A stretch of 64,000 nucleotides of DNA. Source: Halovenus carboxidivorans (lineage in GTDB: Archaea > Halobacteriota > Halobacteria > Halobacteriales > Haloarculaceae). The stretch spans positions 372,001 through 436,000 of the forward strand of contig NZ_WUUT01000002.1 in the NCBI RefSeq assembly GCF_009831575.1, read 5' to 3'. Positions 55,326 to 64,000 of this stretch are shown here, in pieces; the first letter of the stretch is position 1; every line of letters starts with the position of its first letter. The translations under genes and the position numbers were made by a program. Under the pieces are notes generated by a model. That model was given only the letters and a program-made list of their open reading frames with translations, did no database searches and was not told where the DNA came from.

Positions 55326-56807
55326 ATGGCGCAAGTACAGGAACGGAGCGATCTCGCGGTGGTGATCGGGCTGGAGGTCCACGTCCAGCTCGAAACCGAG
55401 ACGAAGATCTTCTGTGGCTGTTCGACCGAGCCCGCGGCGGAGCCGAACACCCGAACCTGTCCGGTCTGTCTCGGCCTGCCCGGGGCGCTACCGGTGCTCA
55501 ACGAGGGCGCGGTCGAGGCGGCCGTCAAGGTCGGCAAGGCCATCGACGCGGATATCCCCGAGACGACGGAGTTCCACCGGAAGAACTACTACTACCCCGA
55601 TCTCCCCAAGAACTTCCAGATCACGCAGTACGACTCGCCGATCTGTCAGGACGGCGAACTGGAGTGTACGGTCGAGGGCGAGCGCCGGACCATCGGCATC
55701 GAGCGCGCACACCTAGAGGAGGATCCCGGCAGTCTCGCCCACCAGGGCGGCTCGATCGACACCGCGGAGTACACCCTGGTCGATTACAACCGGGCGGGGA
55801 CGCCGCTGATGGAGATCGTCACGGAGCCCGATTTCCGCGGGGCGGCGGAGGTCCGGGCCTTCCTCGCCAAACTGGAGGAGGTACTCGAATACCTCGGCGT
55901 CTTCGACCCGGAGCGCGACGGAAGCCTGCGGATCGACGCGAACCTCTCGGTCGTCGACGCCGACGAGATCGGGGCTGACGGCGAGATCGACGAGGCGGTG
56001 CTGGAAGGGGCAAACCGCACCGAGGTCAAGAACATCTCCAGTCACAAGGGCGCGGAGAAGGCCCTGGCCTACGAGGCCCAGCGGCAGAAAAACGCCGTCG
56101 AGCGCGGCCGGGAGGTCGAGCAGGAGACCCGACACTGGGACGAGTCCCGCGGGATCACCGTCTCGATGCGCTCGAAAGAGGAGGAGAAAGATTACCGCTA
56201 CTTCCGGGAGGCGGACATCCCGCCGTTGCAGGTCTCGGACTGGAAGGAGGAGATCGAGATTCCGGAGCTACCGGATGCCCGCCGCGAGCGGTTCCAGTCG
56301 GAGTACGGCCTGAGCGAGGAGGCCGCCGACAAACTCACCAGCACGAAGCAGGTCGCGGACTTCTACGAGAGCGTCGCGGAGGCGTTCGATCCCGACCTGG
56401 CGGCGACGTGGGTCGCGGACGAACTGCTGGGCGAACTGAACTACCGCGACATGGCGATTACGGACATCGAGGAGCGGTTCGACGAGGTCGAGCGGCTGAT
56501 CGAACTCGTCGACGACGAGGAGATCACGGTCAAAAACGCCCGCGAGACGGTGCTGCGGTCGATGCTCGACGACGGCGACGACCCGGATACCATCGTCGAC
56601 CGGGAGGGTCTCGGCAAGACCAGCGGCGACGAGGTCCAGGCGGCTGTCGAGGAGGCAATCGAGGAGAACCCCGACGCTGTCGAGGACTACCACAGCGGCG
56701 AGGACGGGGCGATCAACTTCCTCGTCGGTCAGGTGATGCAGAAGACCGGCGGCAGTGCCGACCCCGGCGACGTGAACGGCCTGCTGCGAGAGGCCTTAGA
56801 GGAGTAG
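55326..56807 (+). CDS. gatB: Asp-tRNA(Asn)/Glu-tRNA(Gln) amidotransferase subunit B
   Basis: A 493-residue subunit that binds the mis-acylated tRNA and activates the carboxyl group with ATP. The family start VIGLEVHVQLETETKIFCGC, the zinc cysteines CGC and CPVC, PDLPKNFQITQYDSPI and the C-terminal YqeY-like domain (FLVGQVMQKTGGSADPG) are all present. GatA and GatC must be encoded elsewhere. Archaea use GatDE for Gln-tRNA, so GatCAB here mainly makes Asn-tRNA(Asn) from Asp-tRNA(Asn), consistent with the AspRS features seen downstream. Confidence 0.96.
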   Translation: MAQVQERSDLAVVIGLEVHVQLETETKIFCGCSTEPAAEPNTRTCPVCLGLPGALPVLNEGAVEAAVKVGKAIDADIPETTEFHRKNYYYPDLPKNFQITQYDSPICQDGELECTVEGERRTIGIERAHLEEDPGSLAHQGGSIDTAEYTLVDYNRAGTPLMEIVTEPDFRGAAEVRAFLAKLEEVLEYLGVFDPERDGSLRIDANLSVVDADEIGADGEIDEAVLEGANRTEVKNISSHKGAEKALAYEAQRQKNAVERGREVEQETRHWDESRGITVSMRSKEEEKDYRYFREADIPPLQVSDWKEEIEIPELPDARRERFQSEYGLSEEAADKLTSTKQVADFYESVAEAFDPDLAATWVADELLGELNYRDMAITDIEERFDEVERLIELVDDEEITVKNARETVLRSMLDDGDDPDTIVDREGLGKTSGDEVQAAVEEAIEENPDAVEDYHSGEDGAINFLVGQVMQKTGGSADPGDVNGLLREALEE

Positions 56808-56836
56808 AGCGTGAGACCCGTCGAGAGAAACTGAGA

Positions 56837-57604
56837 ATGGACGAGCAGAGTTGGCAGGCCGAGGACTACGACGGCGGCCACGAGTTCGTCTACGAGTACG
56901 GCGGCGACGTAGTGGACCTGCTCGATCCGCAACCCGGCGAACGGGTCCTCGATCTGGGATGCGGAACGGGCCACCTGAGCGCCGAAATCGACAGCCGCGG
57001 CGCGGAGGTCGTCGGTATCGACGCCGCGCCGGAGATGATCGAGCAGGCCAGAGCGAACTATCCGGACCTGGAGTTTCGGACCGTCGATGCCCGGGATTTG
57101 GACGCCGAGGGAGAGTTCGACGCCGTCTTCTCGAACGCGGCGCTGCACTGGATCCCCGACTCGGACCACGACACCGTACTTGAGCGCGTGCGCGACGCGC
57201 TGGCCACGGGAGGGCGATTCGTCGCCGAGATGGGCGGTAACGGCAACGTCGAACAGATCGCGGCGGCGGCACTCGAAGCGGTTCGAGCGCGGGGATACGA
57301 AGCCGACCACCCGTGGTACTTCCCCGCGCTCGGCGAGTACGCCAGTCGCGTCGAATCCCACGGGTTCGAGGTGACCCGGGCGGTGCTGTTCGACCGGCCG
57401 ACCGAACTTGAGGAGGGTCCGGCGGGGCTGGCAAACTGGCTGGAGATGTTCGGTGACAGCATCTTCGCCCCGCTCGGGGCCGAGGAGCAGACGGCGGTGA
57501 TCGAGGCGGTCGAAGACCGGCTTCGGGCGTCGATGTTCGATCCGGAGACGGAGACGTGGACCGCCGACTACCGCCGGTTACGGTTCGTCGCGCAGTGTCG
57601 TTAG
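56837..57604 (+). CDS. class I SAM-dependent methyltransferase (trans-aconitate methyltransferase-like)
   Basis: A 255-residue protein. Motif I is VLDLGCGTGHLS (~38-49), then GIDAAPEMIEQARANYP, ARDLDAEGEFDAVFSNAALHWI, and a C-terminal substrate region beginning at WYFPALGEY. The pattern NAALHWIPD is typical of the Tam/UbiE-like group; the substrate is unknown. The ATG at 56837 is 29 nt after the gatB stop. It converges on another methyltransferase gene, with a 4-nt overlap of coding ends. Confidence 0.85.
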   Translation: MDEQSWQAEDYDGGHEFVYEYGGDVVDLLDPQPGERVLDLGCGTGHLSAEIDSRGAEVVGIDAAPEMIEQARANYPDLEFRTVDARDLDAEGEFDAVFSNAALHWIPDSDHDTVLERVRDALATGGRFVAEMGGNGNVEQIAAAALEAVRARGYEADHPWYFPALGEYASRVESHGFEVTRAVLFDRPTELEEGPAGLANWLEMFGDSIFAPLGAEEQTAVIEAVEDRLRASMFDPETETWTADYRRLRFVAQCR

Positions 57605-58221
57605 CACTCTGTCGAGGGGTCCCAGCGGGACGGGTACTGCTGTTTCTGCCCGGTCGAGTTGCGGGCGAGGATGCGAGCGCTCGCCCGGCGTTTGTCCTCC
57701 GGCCGTCGCTCCGTCGTCGCGTCGTAGTGGATCACGGTGAGATCCAGACAGGCGTGCAGGAGTTCGTTCGCGCCGAACCGATAGCGGTCGGTGCTCGGCC
57801 CGGAAGGGGTCGGATCGGTCGACCGGAGGTGGTGTTCGACGAAGAGATACCCGCCGTCGGCGAGCGCCTCCTTGATGTCGGGAAACCGGTCGACAGCCCG
57901 GTAGAAACTGATCGTGACGAGGTCGTATCGGTCCGTCGGGAACTCGAAGGTCGGAATGTCGGCCTGGATCGGCTGGATGCGGTCGGCGACGCCCTCGTCG
58001 GCCGCGTTCTCGCGGGTGATCCTGAGTCCGGTCCGGGACTGATCGAGGGCGTCGACGGTGTAGCCTTCGGTGGCGAGAAAGACGGCGTTTCGGCCGGTGC
58101 CGGTCGCGACGTCCAGCGCCCGTCCGTCCGGCAGGTCCGGAAGGTACGCCCGGAGCATCGGAGACGGGTCGGGGTTGGTCGGGTACTCTCCGCTCTCGAA
58201 CCGTTCGTCCCACGTCGTCAT
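57601..58221 (-). CDS. class I SAM-dependent methyltransferase (TehB/thiopurine-type)
   Basis: A 206-residue protein starting MTTWDERFESGEYP. Motif I is ALDVATGTGRNAVFLA, then VDALDQSRTGL, QADIPTFEFP and YDLVTISFYRAVDRFPDI. The WDERFESGEYP opening resembles TehB and thiopurine methyltransferase-like proteins, which methylate small toxic compounds. The substrate is unknown. Its 3' end overlaps the convergent methyltransferase by 4 nt. The two are not close paralogues. Confidence 0.85.
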   Translation of the reverse strand: MTTWDERFESGEYPTNPDPSPMLRAYLPDLPDGRALDVATGTGRNAVFLATEGYTVDALDQSRTGLRITRENAADEGVADRIQPIQADIPTFEFPTDRYDLVTISFYRAVDRFPDIKEALADGGYLFVEHHLRSTDPTPSGPSTDRYRFGANELLHACLDLTVIHYDATTERRPEDKRRASARILARNSTGQKQQYPSRWDPSTEC

Positions 58222-58330
58222 ACCGGGGGTAGGTCGCCGAGACGAATAAAACCGGACCCGGGGTAGGACGGGTGGACCGTGTGCCCTCCCCCACCCATTC
58301 CGCGACAGCGGCGTCCGGGGGTACGAAAGG

Positions 58331-58337
58331 CTTTAGA
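58331..58337 (+). promoter_or_regulatory. TATA-like box of topA
   Basis: CTTTAGA predicts transcription start near 58360, which rules out the GTG at 58272 as start and leaves the GTG codons at 58371 and 58383. Confidence 0.5.
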
Positions 58338-58382
58338 CTGTATCCAGCCGTACTATCCGTCAGCAATCGGGTGATTCTCGGA

Positions 58383-60866
58383 GTGAAGCTAATCATTACA
58401 GAGAAGGACAACGCGGCCCGGCGAATCGCGGAGATACTGAGCGACGGGACCGCGGAGGTCGACCGACACAACGGCGTCAACGTCTACCGGTGGGGGGACA
58501 AACGCGTGATCGGCCTCTCGGGACACGTCGTCGGGTTGGATTTCCCGGAGGAGTACGAGAACTGGCGCGACGTCCAGCCGGCGGAGTTGATCGACGCAGA
58601 CATCGTCACGGAGCCGACCCAGAAGAACATCGTCACGACGCTGGATGCGCTCGCACGGAAGGCCGACGAGGCCGTCATCGCGACTGACTACGACCGCGAG
58701 GGCGAACTCATCGGGAAGGAGGCGTACGAACTCATCGAGGACGACATCGAGGGGCCGATCGAACGCGTTCGCTTCTCGTCGATCACGGACAACGAGGTCA
58801 AGGAGGCGTTTGCGAACCCCGACGACCTCGATTTCGATCTCGCGGCCGCGGGGGAAGCCAGACAGATTATCGATCTCATCTGGGGGGCCGCACTCACCCG
58901 CTTTCTCTCGCTTTCCGCACGCCAGTTGGGCGACGACTTCATCTCCGTCGGCCGGGTCCAGTCGCCCACGCTGAAACTGATCGTCGACCGGGAACGGGAG
59001 ATTCAGGCGTTCGACCCCGAGACCTACTGGGAGCTGTTTGCCGACCTGGCGAAAAACGGAGAGCGCTTCGAGGCGCAGTACTTCTACGAGGACGACGACG
59101 GCACCGAGGCGGAACGAGTCTGGTCGGAAGGCGACGCCGAGGAGGTCTACGAGACTCTCGCAGGGGCGGACTCCGCCGGGGTCGAGTCGGTCAGTCGCCG
59201 GACGCGGACCGACAACCCGCCCGAGCCGTTCAACACGACAGCGTTCATCAGCGCCGCCGGGTCACTCGGCTACTCCGCACAGCGGGCGATGTCGATCGCC
59301 GAGGAGCTGTACACCGACGGCTACACCACCTACCCGCGGACCGACAACACCGTCTATCCCGAGGATCTCGACCCCGACGAGCTATTGGATTCGTTCACGG
59401 GGAGTCGGGAGTTCGGGTCGGACGCCGAGCAACTGCTCGCCGCCGAGGAGATCGAGCCGACCCGCGGCGACGAGGAGACGACCGATCACCCGCCCATCCA
59501 CCCCACCGGGGAGTTACCCGCCCGAAGCGAGTTGAGCGACGACGAGTGGGAGATCTACGAGCTGATCGTCCGCCGGTTCTTCGCGACCGTCGCCGAGTCC
59601 GCGACCTGGGAGCATCTCCGCGTCGTCGCGGGCGTCGACGACGTGCGCCTGAAAGCGAACGGGAAGCGACTCGTCGAAGAGGGATATCACGCCGTCTACC
59701 CCTACAGCAGCACCAGCGAGAATCACGTGCCGGATGTCGAGGAGGGCGAACAGCTCTCGGTCACCGACGTGCGCCTCGACGAGAAGGAGACACAGCCGCC
59801 GCGGCGGTACGGCCAGTCCCGGCTGATCCAGAAGATGGAGGAGATGGGGATCGGAACAAAGTCGACGCGTCATCACACTGTCGAAAAGTTGTACGACCGC
59901 GGCTACTTAGAGGACGACCCGCCGCGACCGACCGCGCTGGCGGAGGCGGTGGTCAACGCCGCCGAGGAGTTCGCCGAGATGGTCGTCAGCGAGGAGATGA
60001 CCGCCGAACTGGAGGCAGATATGACCGCCATCGCCGAGGGAGAAGCGACGCTGGAAGACGTGACCGACTCCTCCCGAGAGATGCTCGAAGCCGTCTTCGA
60101 GGAGCTACACGAGTCCCGGGAGGAGGTCGGCGAACACCTCCAGGAGTCGCTGAAGGCGGATCGACGGCTCGGGCCGTGTCCCGAGTGTGGGAGCGACCTG
60201 CTCGTTCGCCAGAGCCGGCAGGGGTCGTACTTCGTCGGCTGTGACGGCTTCCCGGACTGTCGGTTCACCCTTCCCCTGCCGAGCACCGGCGAGCCGCTGG
60301 TCCTCGAAGACACCTGCGACGAGCACCAGACTCACCACGTCAAGATGCTCGCCGGGCGGGACACGTTCGTCCACGGCTGTCCGCGGTGTGCGGCCGCCGA
60401 AGCCGACGAGAGCGAGGACCGCGTGATCGGGGCCTGTCCCGAATGCGGCGACGAGCACGACGGAGAGCTAGCGATCAAACAGCTCCGATCCGGCTCGCGG
60501 CTGGTCGGCTGTACCCGTTATCCCGACTGTGAGTACTCGCTGCCGCTGCCCCGTCGGGGAGATATCGAGGTGACCGACGAGTACTGTGACGAACACGGAC
60601 TGCCGGAGCTACACGTCCACGACGGCGACGACCCCTGGGAGCTTGGCTGTCCCGTCTGCAACTACCAGGAGTACCAGGCCGAACAGGCCATCGACGACCT
60701 CGAAGACATCAGCGGAATCGGCGAGAAGACCGCCGAGAAACTGGCGGCGGTCGGCGTCGAGAGCCCCGACGACCTCGGGACGGTCGACCCCGACGAGATT
60801 GCGGACCGAGTGCAGGGCGTGACGACCGATCAGCTCGAAGACTGGCGACAGCAGCTCGCGGGTTGA
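58383..60866 (+). CDS. topA: DNA topoisomerase I (type IA)
   Basis: An 827-residue enzyme that relaxes negative supercoils. The N-terminal Toprim domain has LIITEKDNAARRIAE (catalytic Glu) and TDYDREGELIGKEAY (DxD). The catalytic Tyr is Y317 in TYPRTDN. C-terminal zinc ribbons are CPECGSDLLV...CDGFPDC and CPECGDEHDG...CTRYPDC, plus degenerate ones (CPRC, CPVC), and a helix-hairpin-helix pair ends the protein (ISGIGEKTAEKLAAVG). The start is GTG at 58383, giving the family N-terminus MKLIITEKDN; an upstream GTG at 58371 is also possible. The extra HhH tail is common in haloarchaeal TopA. Confidence 0.94.
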   Translation: MKLIITEKDNAARRIAEILSDGTAEVDRHNGVNVYRWGDKRVIGLSGHVVGLDFPEEYENWRDVQPAELIDADIVTEPTQKNIVTTLDALARKADEAVIATDYDREGELIGKEAYELIEDDIEGPIERVRFSSITDNEVKEAFANPDDLDFDLAAAGEARQIIDLIWGAALTRFLSLSARQLGDDFISVGRVQSPTLKLIVDREREIQAFDPETYWELFADLAKNGERFEAQYFYEDDDGTEAERVWSEGDAEEVYETLAGADSAGVESVSRRTRTDNPPEPFNTTAFISAAGSLGYSAQRAMSIAEELYTDGYTTYPRTDNTVYPEDLDPDELLDSFTGSREFGSDAEQLLAAEEIEPTRGDEETTDHPPIHPTGELPARSELSDDEWEIYELIVRRFFATVAESATWEHLRVVAGVDDVRLKANGKRLVEEGYHAVYPYSSTSENHVPDVEEGEQLSVTDVRLDEKETQPPRRYGQSRLIQKMEEMGIGTKSTRHHTVEKLYDRGYLEDDPPRPTALAEAVVNAAEEFAEMVVSEEMTAELEADMTAIAEGEATLEDVTDSSREMLEAVFEELHESREEVGEHLQESLKADRRLGPCPECGSDLLVRQSRQGSYFVGCDGFPDCRFTLPLPSTGEPLVLEDTCDEHQTHHVKMLAGRDTFVHGCPRCAAAEADESEDRVIGACPECGDEHDGELAIKQLRSGSRLVGCTRYPDCEYSLPLPRRGDIEVTDEYCDEHGLPELHVHDGDDPWELGCPVCNYQEYQAEQAIDDLEDISGIGEKTAEKLAAVGVESPDDLGTVDPDEIADRVQGVTTDQLEDWRQQLAG

Positions 60867-60913
60867 GGGCTCCCGACGACGGGAGCCGTACGTTTCTCGA
60901 ACAAAAGAGACCG

Positions 60914-60920
60914 ACTTAAG
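60914..60920 (+). promoter_or_regulatory. TATA-like box of aspS
   Basis: ACTTAAG lies ~27 nt before the ATG at 60944, consistent with a leaderless transcript separate from topA. Confidence 0.55.
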
Positions 60921-60943
60921 TTACGCGGCCAGATAGTACGGGT

Positions 60944-62248
60944 ATGGAATCGCGCACCCATGCAGCAGACGCGACGCCGGGCGACACCGTAACTGTCGCC
61001 GGGTGGGTACACGAGATCAGAGATCTCGGCGGTATCGCTTTCCTGATCGTCCGGGACAGCTCCGGCAAGATTCAGGTCAAATTCGAGAAAGACGAGATGG
61101 ACGACGACCTCGTCGAGACCGGGCTGGACGTCCAGCGCGAGAGCGTCGTCACGGTGACGGGTGCCGTCGAGGAGGAGGAACGCGCCCCGACGGGCGTCGA
61201 GATCGTCCCCGATGAGATAGAGGTTCTCTCTGCCGCAGATCCGGAACTGCCGCTCGATCCCTCCGGCAAGGTCGACGCCGAACTCCCGACGCGACTCGAC
61301 AACCGGACGCTCGATCTCCGCAAAGAGGAGGTGAAGGCCATCTTCGAGATCCGCGCAGAGATCCTCCGTTCGGTGCGAGAGGCCTTCCGCTCGCTGGGCT
61401 GTACGGAGATCAACACGCCGAAGATCGTCGCCACGGGGACGGAGGGCGGCACGGAGCTGTTCCCGATCACCTACTTCGGTCGGGAGGCCTTCATGAACCA
61501 GAGCCCACAGCTGTTCAAACAGCTGATGGTCGGCTCCGGGCTCGAACGGGTCTTCGAGATCGGTCCGATCTTCCGCGCCGAGGAACACAACACGCCGCGT
61601 CACCTCAACGAGGCGACCTCGATCGACTTCGAGTCCGCCTTCATCGACGAGTCCGGCGCGATGGACGCCTGTGAGGAGGTCGTCGTCTCCGCCTACGAGG
61701 GCGTCGCCGAGAACTGCCAGGAGGAACTCGAAGCGCTCGGCCTGGCGGAGGAGTTCACCGTCCCGGAGCGGGACTTCCCGCGGCTCACCTACCAGGAGGC
61801 GATCGAGCGGATCAATGCCACCGGCGAACTCGACGAACAGCTCGTCTGGGGCGACGATCTGCCGACCGAAGGCGAGCGTGCGCTCGGCGACGACGTGGGC
61901 CAGCACTACTTCATCACCGAGTGGCCCAGCGAGATCAAGCCGTTCTACATCAAGGACAACGAGGACGACGACGAGCTGTCGACCGGGTTCGACATGATGC
62001 ACCCGTCGATGGAGCTGGTCTCCGGCGGGCAGCGCGAGCACCGCTACGACCATCTCGTCGAAGGCTTCGAGCAGCAGGGGCTCGATCCCGAGCAGTTCGA
62101 CTACTACACGAAGATGTTCAAATACGGCATGCCGCCTCACGCCGGCTGGGGACTGGGCGGGGAACGGCTCGTGATGACGATGCTCGGGCTGGACAACATC
62201 CGCGAGGCCGTCCTCTTCCCGCGAGACCGGCAGCGGTTGAGTCCGTAG
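60944..62248 (+). CDS. aspS: aspartyl-tRNA synthetase, probably non-discriminating
   Basis: A 434-residue class II synthetase. The OB-fold anticodon domain ([20 protein letters not shown]) is followed by the catalytic core: motif 2 [16 protein letters not shown] and motif 3 [12 protein letters not shown]. In archaeal AspRS, Trp and Lys at two anticodon-domain sites mark enzymes specific for tRNA-Asp, and His and Pro mark relaxed ones. Here the sites read H23 (WVHE) and P82 (APTG), as I align them, pointing to an enzyme that also charges tRNA-Asn. GatB 5 kb upstream supplies the amidation route. Length and motifs are complete. Confidence 0.95.
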   Translation: MESRTHAADATPGDTVTVAGWVHEIRDLGGIAFLIVRDSSGKIQVKFEKDEMDDDLVETGLDVQRESVVTVTGAVEEEERAPTGVEIVPDEIEVLSAADPELPLDPSGKVDAELPTRLDNRTLDLRKEEVKAIFEIRAEILRSVREAFRSLGCTEINTPKIVATGTEGGTELFPITYFGREAFMNQSPQLFKQLMVGSGLERVFEIGPIFRAEEHNTPRHLNEATSIDFESAFIDESGAMDACEEVVVSAYEGVAENCQEELEALGLAEEFTVPERDFPRLTYQEAIERINATGELDEQLVWGDDLPTEGERALGDDVGQHYFITEWPSEIKPFYIKDNEDDDELSTGFDMMHPSMELVSGGQREHRYDHLVEGFEQQGLDPEQFDYYTKMFKYGMPPHAGWGLGGERLVMTMLGLDNIREAVLFPRDRQRLSP

Positions 62249-62436
62249 CGAGGGGCGCGAACGGAGTGAGCGGCCCTCGGCAAGGCGAGCGGGAACGGAG
62301 TGACACGCGAGCCGCGAAGACGTTGAGAGCCGGCGAGACGAGCGAGAGCGGAGCGAGACGCGAGCCTGTCCGTGTCGTGAGCCGGTCGCGGTATCGATTG
62401 GAGAATTTTTCCGTTAGGCCGCTCGTACCCGAAGGA
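62249..62436. repeat. degenerate GAGCGA/GGAGTGA-rich tract
   Basis: Between aspS and the KH-protein gene the DNA repeats short motifs: GCGAACGGAGTGAGCGG, GCGGGAACGGAGTGACACGCGAG, GACGAGCGAGAGCGGAGCGAGACGCGAG. Such imperfect purine-rich G/C tracts recur between genes in many haloarchaeal genomes. No gene is visible. The tract could be a former duplication or an RNA end region. Confidence 0.5.
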
Positions 62437-62443
62437 CTTTAAC
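62437..62443 (+). promoter_or_regulatory. TATA-like box of the KH-domain gene
   Basis: CTTTAAC lies ~30 nt before the ATG at 62472. Confidence 0.5.
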
Positions 62444-62471
62444 AGTCCAATCGACTACTTTCGGGCATATT

Positions 62472-63020
62472 ATGCAGCATGTGAAGGTGCCCGACGACCG
62501 GATCGGCGTGTTGATCGGTCGTGGTGGGGAGACGATGCGGGAGATCGAAGAGCAGGCGGAGGTCCGACTGGACATCGATTCCGAGTCGGGCAACGTCCGG
62601 ATCGAGAAGGTCGGTGATCCGGTGCTGGGACTGAAGGGTCCGGATATCGTCAAGGCCATCGGCCGCGGATTCTCGCCGGAGGACGCGCTCACCCTGTTGG
62701 AGGACGACATGATGATGTTCGAGTTGATCGACATCGAAGCGGCGTCACGAAACAAGAACGACCTCCGCCGGCAGAAGGGCCGGCTGATCGGCGAGAGCGG
62801 GCGGACGCGCGAACTGATGGAGGAACTCACCGGCGCGTCCGTCGCGATTTACGGCTCCACGCTGGGTATCATCGGCGGCCCGCGCCAGGTCGAGGCCGTC
62901 CGCGAGGCGGCGGAGATGTTACTCGAAGGAGCGCCCCACGGAACGGTCTACTCCTTCCTCGAGGAGAAGCGCAACGAACTCAAACACAAGGGAATGGAGT
63001 ATCACCCCTACCAGGGATAA
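62472..63020 (+). CDS. KH-domain protein, archaeal Dim2/Pno1-like ribosome biogenesis factor
   Basis: A 182-residue protein with two KH domains. KH1 has GVLIGRGGETMREIEEQAEV; KH2 has GRLIGESGRTRELMEELTGASVAIYG. The C-terminus (KRNELKHKGMEYHPYQG) is characteristic of archaeal Dim2 homologues. In eukaryotes Dim2/Pno1 binds the 3' end of pre-18S rRNA, and archaeal Dim2 contacts 16S rRNA and aIF2-alpha. Length is standard. It is monocistronic here, between aspS and an Hsp20 gene, with its own promoter. Confidence 0.9.
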   Translation: MQHVKVPDDRIGVLIGRGGETMREIEEQAEVRLDIDSESGNVRIEKVGDPVLGLKGPDIVKAIGRGFSPEDALTLLEDDMMMFELIDIEAASRNKNDLRRQKGRLIGESGRTRELMEELTGASVAIYGSTLGIIGGPRQVEAVREAAEMLLEGAPHGTVYSFLEEKRNELKHKGMEYHPYQG

Positions 63021-63059
63021 TCGGAGTCCGGGAGAGTCGGTCTGGAACATCACAGTACG

Positions 63060-63066
63060 CTTATAC
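63060..63066 (+). promoter_or_regulatory. TATA-like box of the Hsp20 gene
   Basis: CTTATAC lies ~27 nt before the ATG at 63090. Confidence 0.55.
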
Positions 63067-63089
63067 CGGGTCGGATTGTATCCGGAGAT

Positions 63090-63485
63090 ATGACAGATCC
63101 AGATCCGTTCAGCGAGATCGAAGAGCTGTTCGACCAGTTCGCACAGCTCGGCGAACCGCTGGCCGGACGGTTCGAACTCGACGTGATCGATGCCGACTCG
63201 GAGATACTGGTCAAGGCCGACCTGCCGGGGCGGGACCCGTCTGCGCTCTCGGTCCAACTGGAGGAAAACCGGACGCTGCGAATCGAGGTACCGGAGGGAG
63301 AGACGAGCGAGGACGGTCGGTTCGTCGTGCGCGAGCGGACCCGAGAGAGCGGGAGTCGGTCGGTGACGCTGCCGGCGGCGGTCGACGAATCCGAGACTGA
63401 AGCGAGTTACGACCGGGGCGTTCTGACCGTTCGTCTGCCGAAGCTATCCGGAGACGGCGACGAGACCGAAATCCAGGTCAACTGA
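63090..63485 (+). CDS. Hsp20/alpha-crystallin small heat-shock protein
   Basis: A 131-residue chaperone. The alpha-crystallin domain spans ~30-120: ILVKADLPGRDPSALSVQLEEN at the front, RFVVRERTRESGSRSVTLPAAVD in the middle, and ASYDRGVLTVRLPK as the conserved end (normally A-x-x-x-x-G-V-L). The C-terminal I-x-I-type anchor is seen as EIQV. Such proteins form oligomers that hold unfolding proteins. It is compact, typical of haloarchaea, and stands alone with its promoter. Confidence 0.9.
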   Translation: MTDPDPFSEIEELFDQFAQLGEPLAGRFELDVIDADSEILVKADLPGRDPSALSVQLEENRTLRIEVPEGETSEDGRFVVRERTRESGSRSVTLPAAVDESETEASYDRGVLTVRLPKLSGDGDETEIQVN

Positions 63486-63568
63486 CCGGTCAAATAACAA
63501 GACAGACCTCCGGTTCGGAAAAAGGTTCAAGTTCGGGCGCCGTAACTAACCAAGTAGAACAACTCGTG

Positions 63569-64000
63569 ATGAGCAGCGTTCTTCTGCAGATTAAGCCGGT
63601 CGCAGTCGCCTACGTCGGTGCGTTCGGGATAACGGGGCTGGCGTGTTTGTTGGCGATTACTCGGGCACGGGATGTCGACGCCCGAGATGTCCGACACGGG
63701 CTGGTCGGTCTGCTCGGCACGACCAGCGTGTGGGCGCTGCTCAAGGTCGTCTACTTCGTCGTTCCGGACCCGTTCAGGGGACCGGCGTACACGGTCGGAC
63801 TCGTGTTCGGGTTCGCGACCGTCTGGGCGTGGCTGTACTTCTGCTCCGCGTACACCGGGCGAAGCTACCACAGGGACCGCACCCTCAGGCTACTCGGTGC
63901 CGGCGTGTTCGCGGGAGTCGTCGCCGTCAAACTCACGAATCCGTACCACGGGCTCTACTTCGAGACGACGGTTCGGACGACACCGTTCAACTACCTGGCG
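63569..64000 (+). CDS. N-terminal part of a 7TM membrane sensor (histidine kinase-type), truncated by window end
   Basis: From the ATG at 63569, 144 codons are visible and the frame is still open at the end. The sequence shows at least four hydrophobic helices (VAYVGAFGITGLACLLAITRA; HGLVGLLGTTSVWALLKVVYF; VGLVFGFATVWAWLYFC; LLGAGVFAGVVAVKLTN), then NPYHGLYFET. This matches the 7TM N-terminal sensor domain (HisKA_7TM-like) of haloarchaeal kinases, typically followed by PAS and kinase domains. The downstream domains lie outside the window, so the kinase call is inferred. A GTG at 63566 is an alternative start. Confidence 0.75.
   Translation, partial: MSSVLLQIKPVAVAYVGAFGITGLACLLAITRARDVDARDVRHGLVGLLGTTSVWALLKVVYFVVPDPFRGPAYTVGLVFGFATVWAWLYFCSAYTGRSYHRDRTLRLLGAGVFAGVVAVKLTNPYHGLYFETTVRTTPFNYLA

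Overview
The window is a piece of a haloarchaeal chromosome (class Halobacteria). It is GC-rich with Asp/Glu-rich proteins, eukaryote-like ribosomal proteins (L7Ae, S28e, L24e), a UbaA ubiquitin-like activating enzyme, bacterio-opsin-activator-type regulators and archaeal CoA genes. Most promoters show a TATA-like box about 27 nt before the start codon, as for leaderless transcripts. Nothing in the sequence fixes a genus. I count 51 protein-coding genes (two cut by the window ends, one apparently frameshifted), one upstream mini-ORF and one tRNA. I see no rRNA, CRISPR array, integrase or intact insertion sequence.

Layout. 1-5.6 kb: M42 peptidase (partial), a small membrane protein, a DUF2342-type zinc hydrolase, ubaA, a tight rpl7ae-rps28e-rpl24e-ndk operon, and thyX. 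5.9-10.4 kb: a 1,045-residue FAD/Fe-S D-lactate/glycolate-type dehydrogenase, a membrane-anchored helix-turn-helix protein and tRNA-Glu(CTC). 10.6-19.9 kb: a giant surface protein of about 3,100 residues with four exact-period 112-residue repeats; it carries a probable single-base frameshift near its N-terminus. 20.0-26.5 kb: a three-gene operon for a 1,048-residue FtsZ/tubulin-like protein, a polytopic membrane GTPase and a single-pass protein with external Ig-like domains. This is the strongest candidate for a poorly described system.

27-41 kb: a nitrogen-oxyanion region. A NarK-type transporter diverges from an operon for a Tat-exported molybdoenzyme, an Fe-S subunit and a TorD/NarJ-type chaperone. 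The Fe-S subunit resembles nitrite oxidoreductase (Nxr)/pNar proteins more than classical haloarchaeal NarH. A 20-codon mini-ORF overlaps the molybdoenzyme start. Downstream are a large PAS/GAF/HTH regulator, a DoxX-type membrane operon with a hairpin over its ribosome-binding site, and two paralogous Cys-rich HTH_10 regulators of the NarO/DmsR kind.

41-46.7 kb: thi4 divergent from its probable repressor gene thiR, cheC, the archaeal CoA pair (pantoate kinase and phosphopantothenate synthetase), and an UPF0175/PIN-type toxin-antitoxin pair. 46.7-55.2 kb: menE, menC and menA behind scpA, smc and a coiled-coil gene, all on the minus strand. 55.3-64 kb: gatB, two methyltransferases, topA, an AspRS with non-discriminating features, a Dim2-like KH protein, Hsp20 and the start of a 7TM sensor kinase.

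How the parts fit. Menaquinone synthesis, the molybdoenzyme operon, NarK and the Cys-rich regulators point to facultative anaerobic respiration. GatB and the AspRS are consistent with the indirect route to Asn-tRNA. The FtsZ-like operon and the giant surface protein are convergent neighbours and both concern the cell envelope, but a functional link is only a guess.
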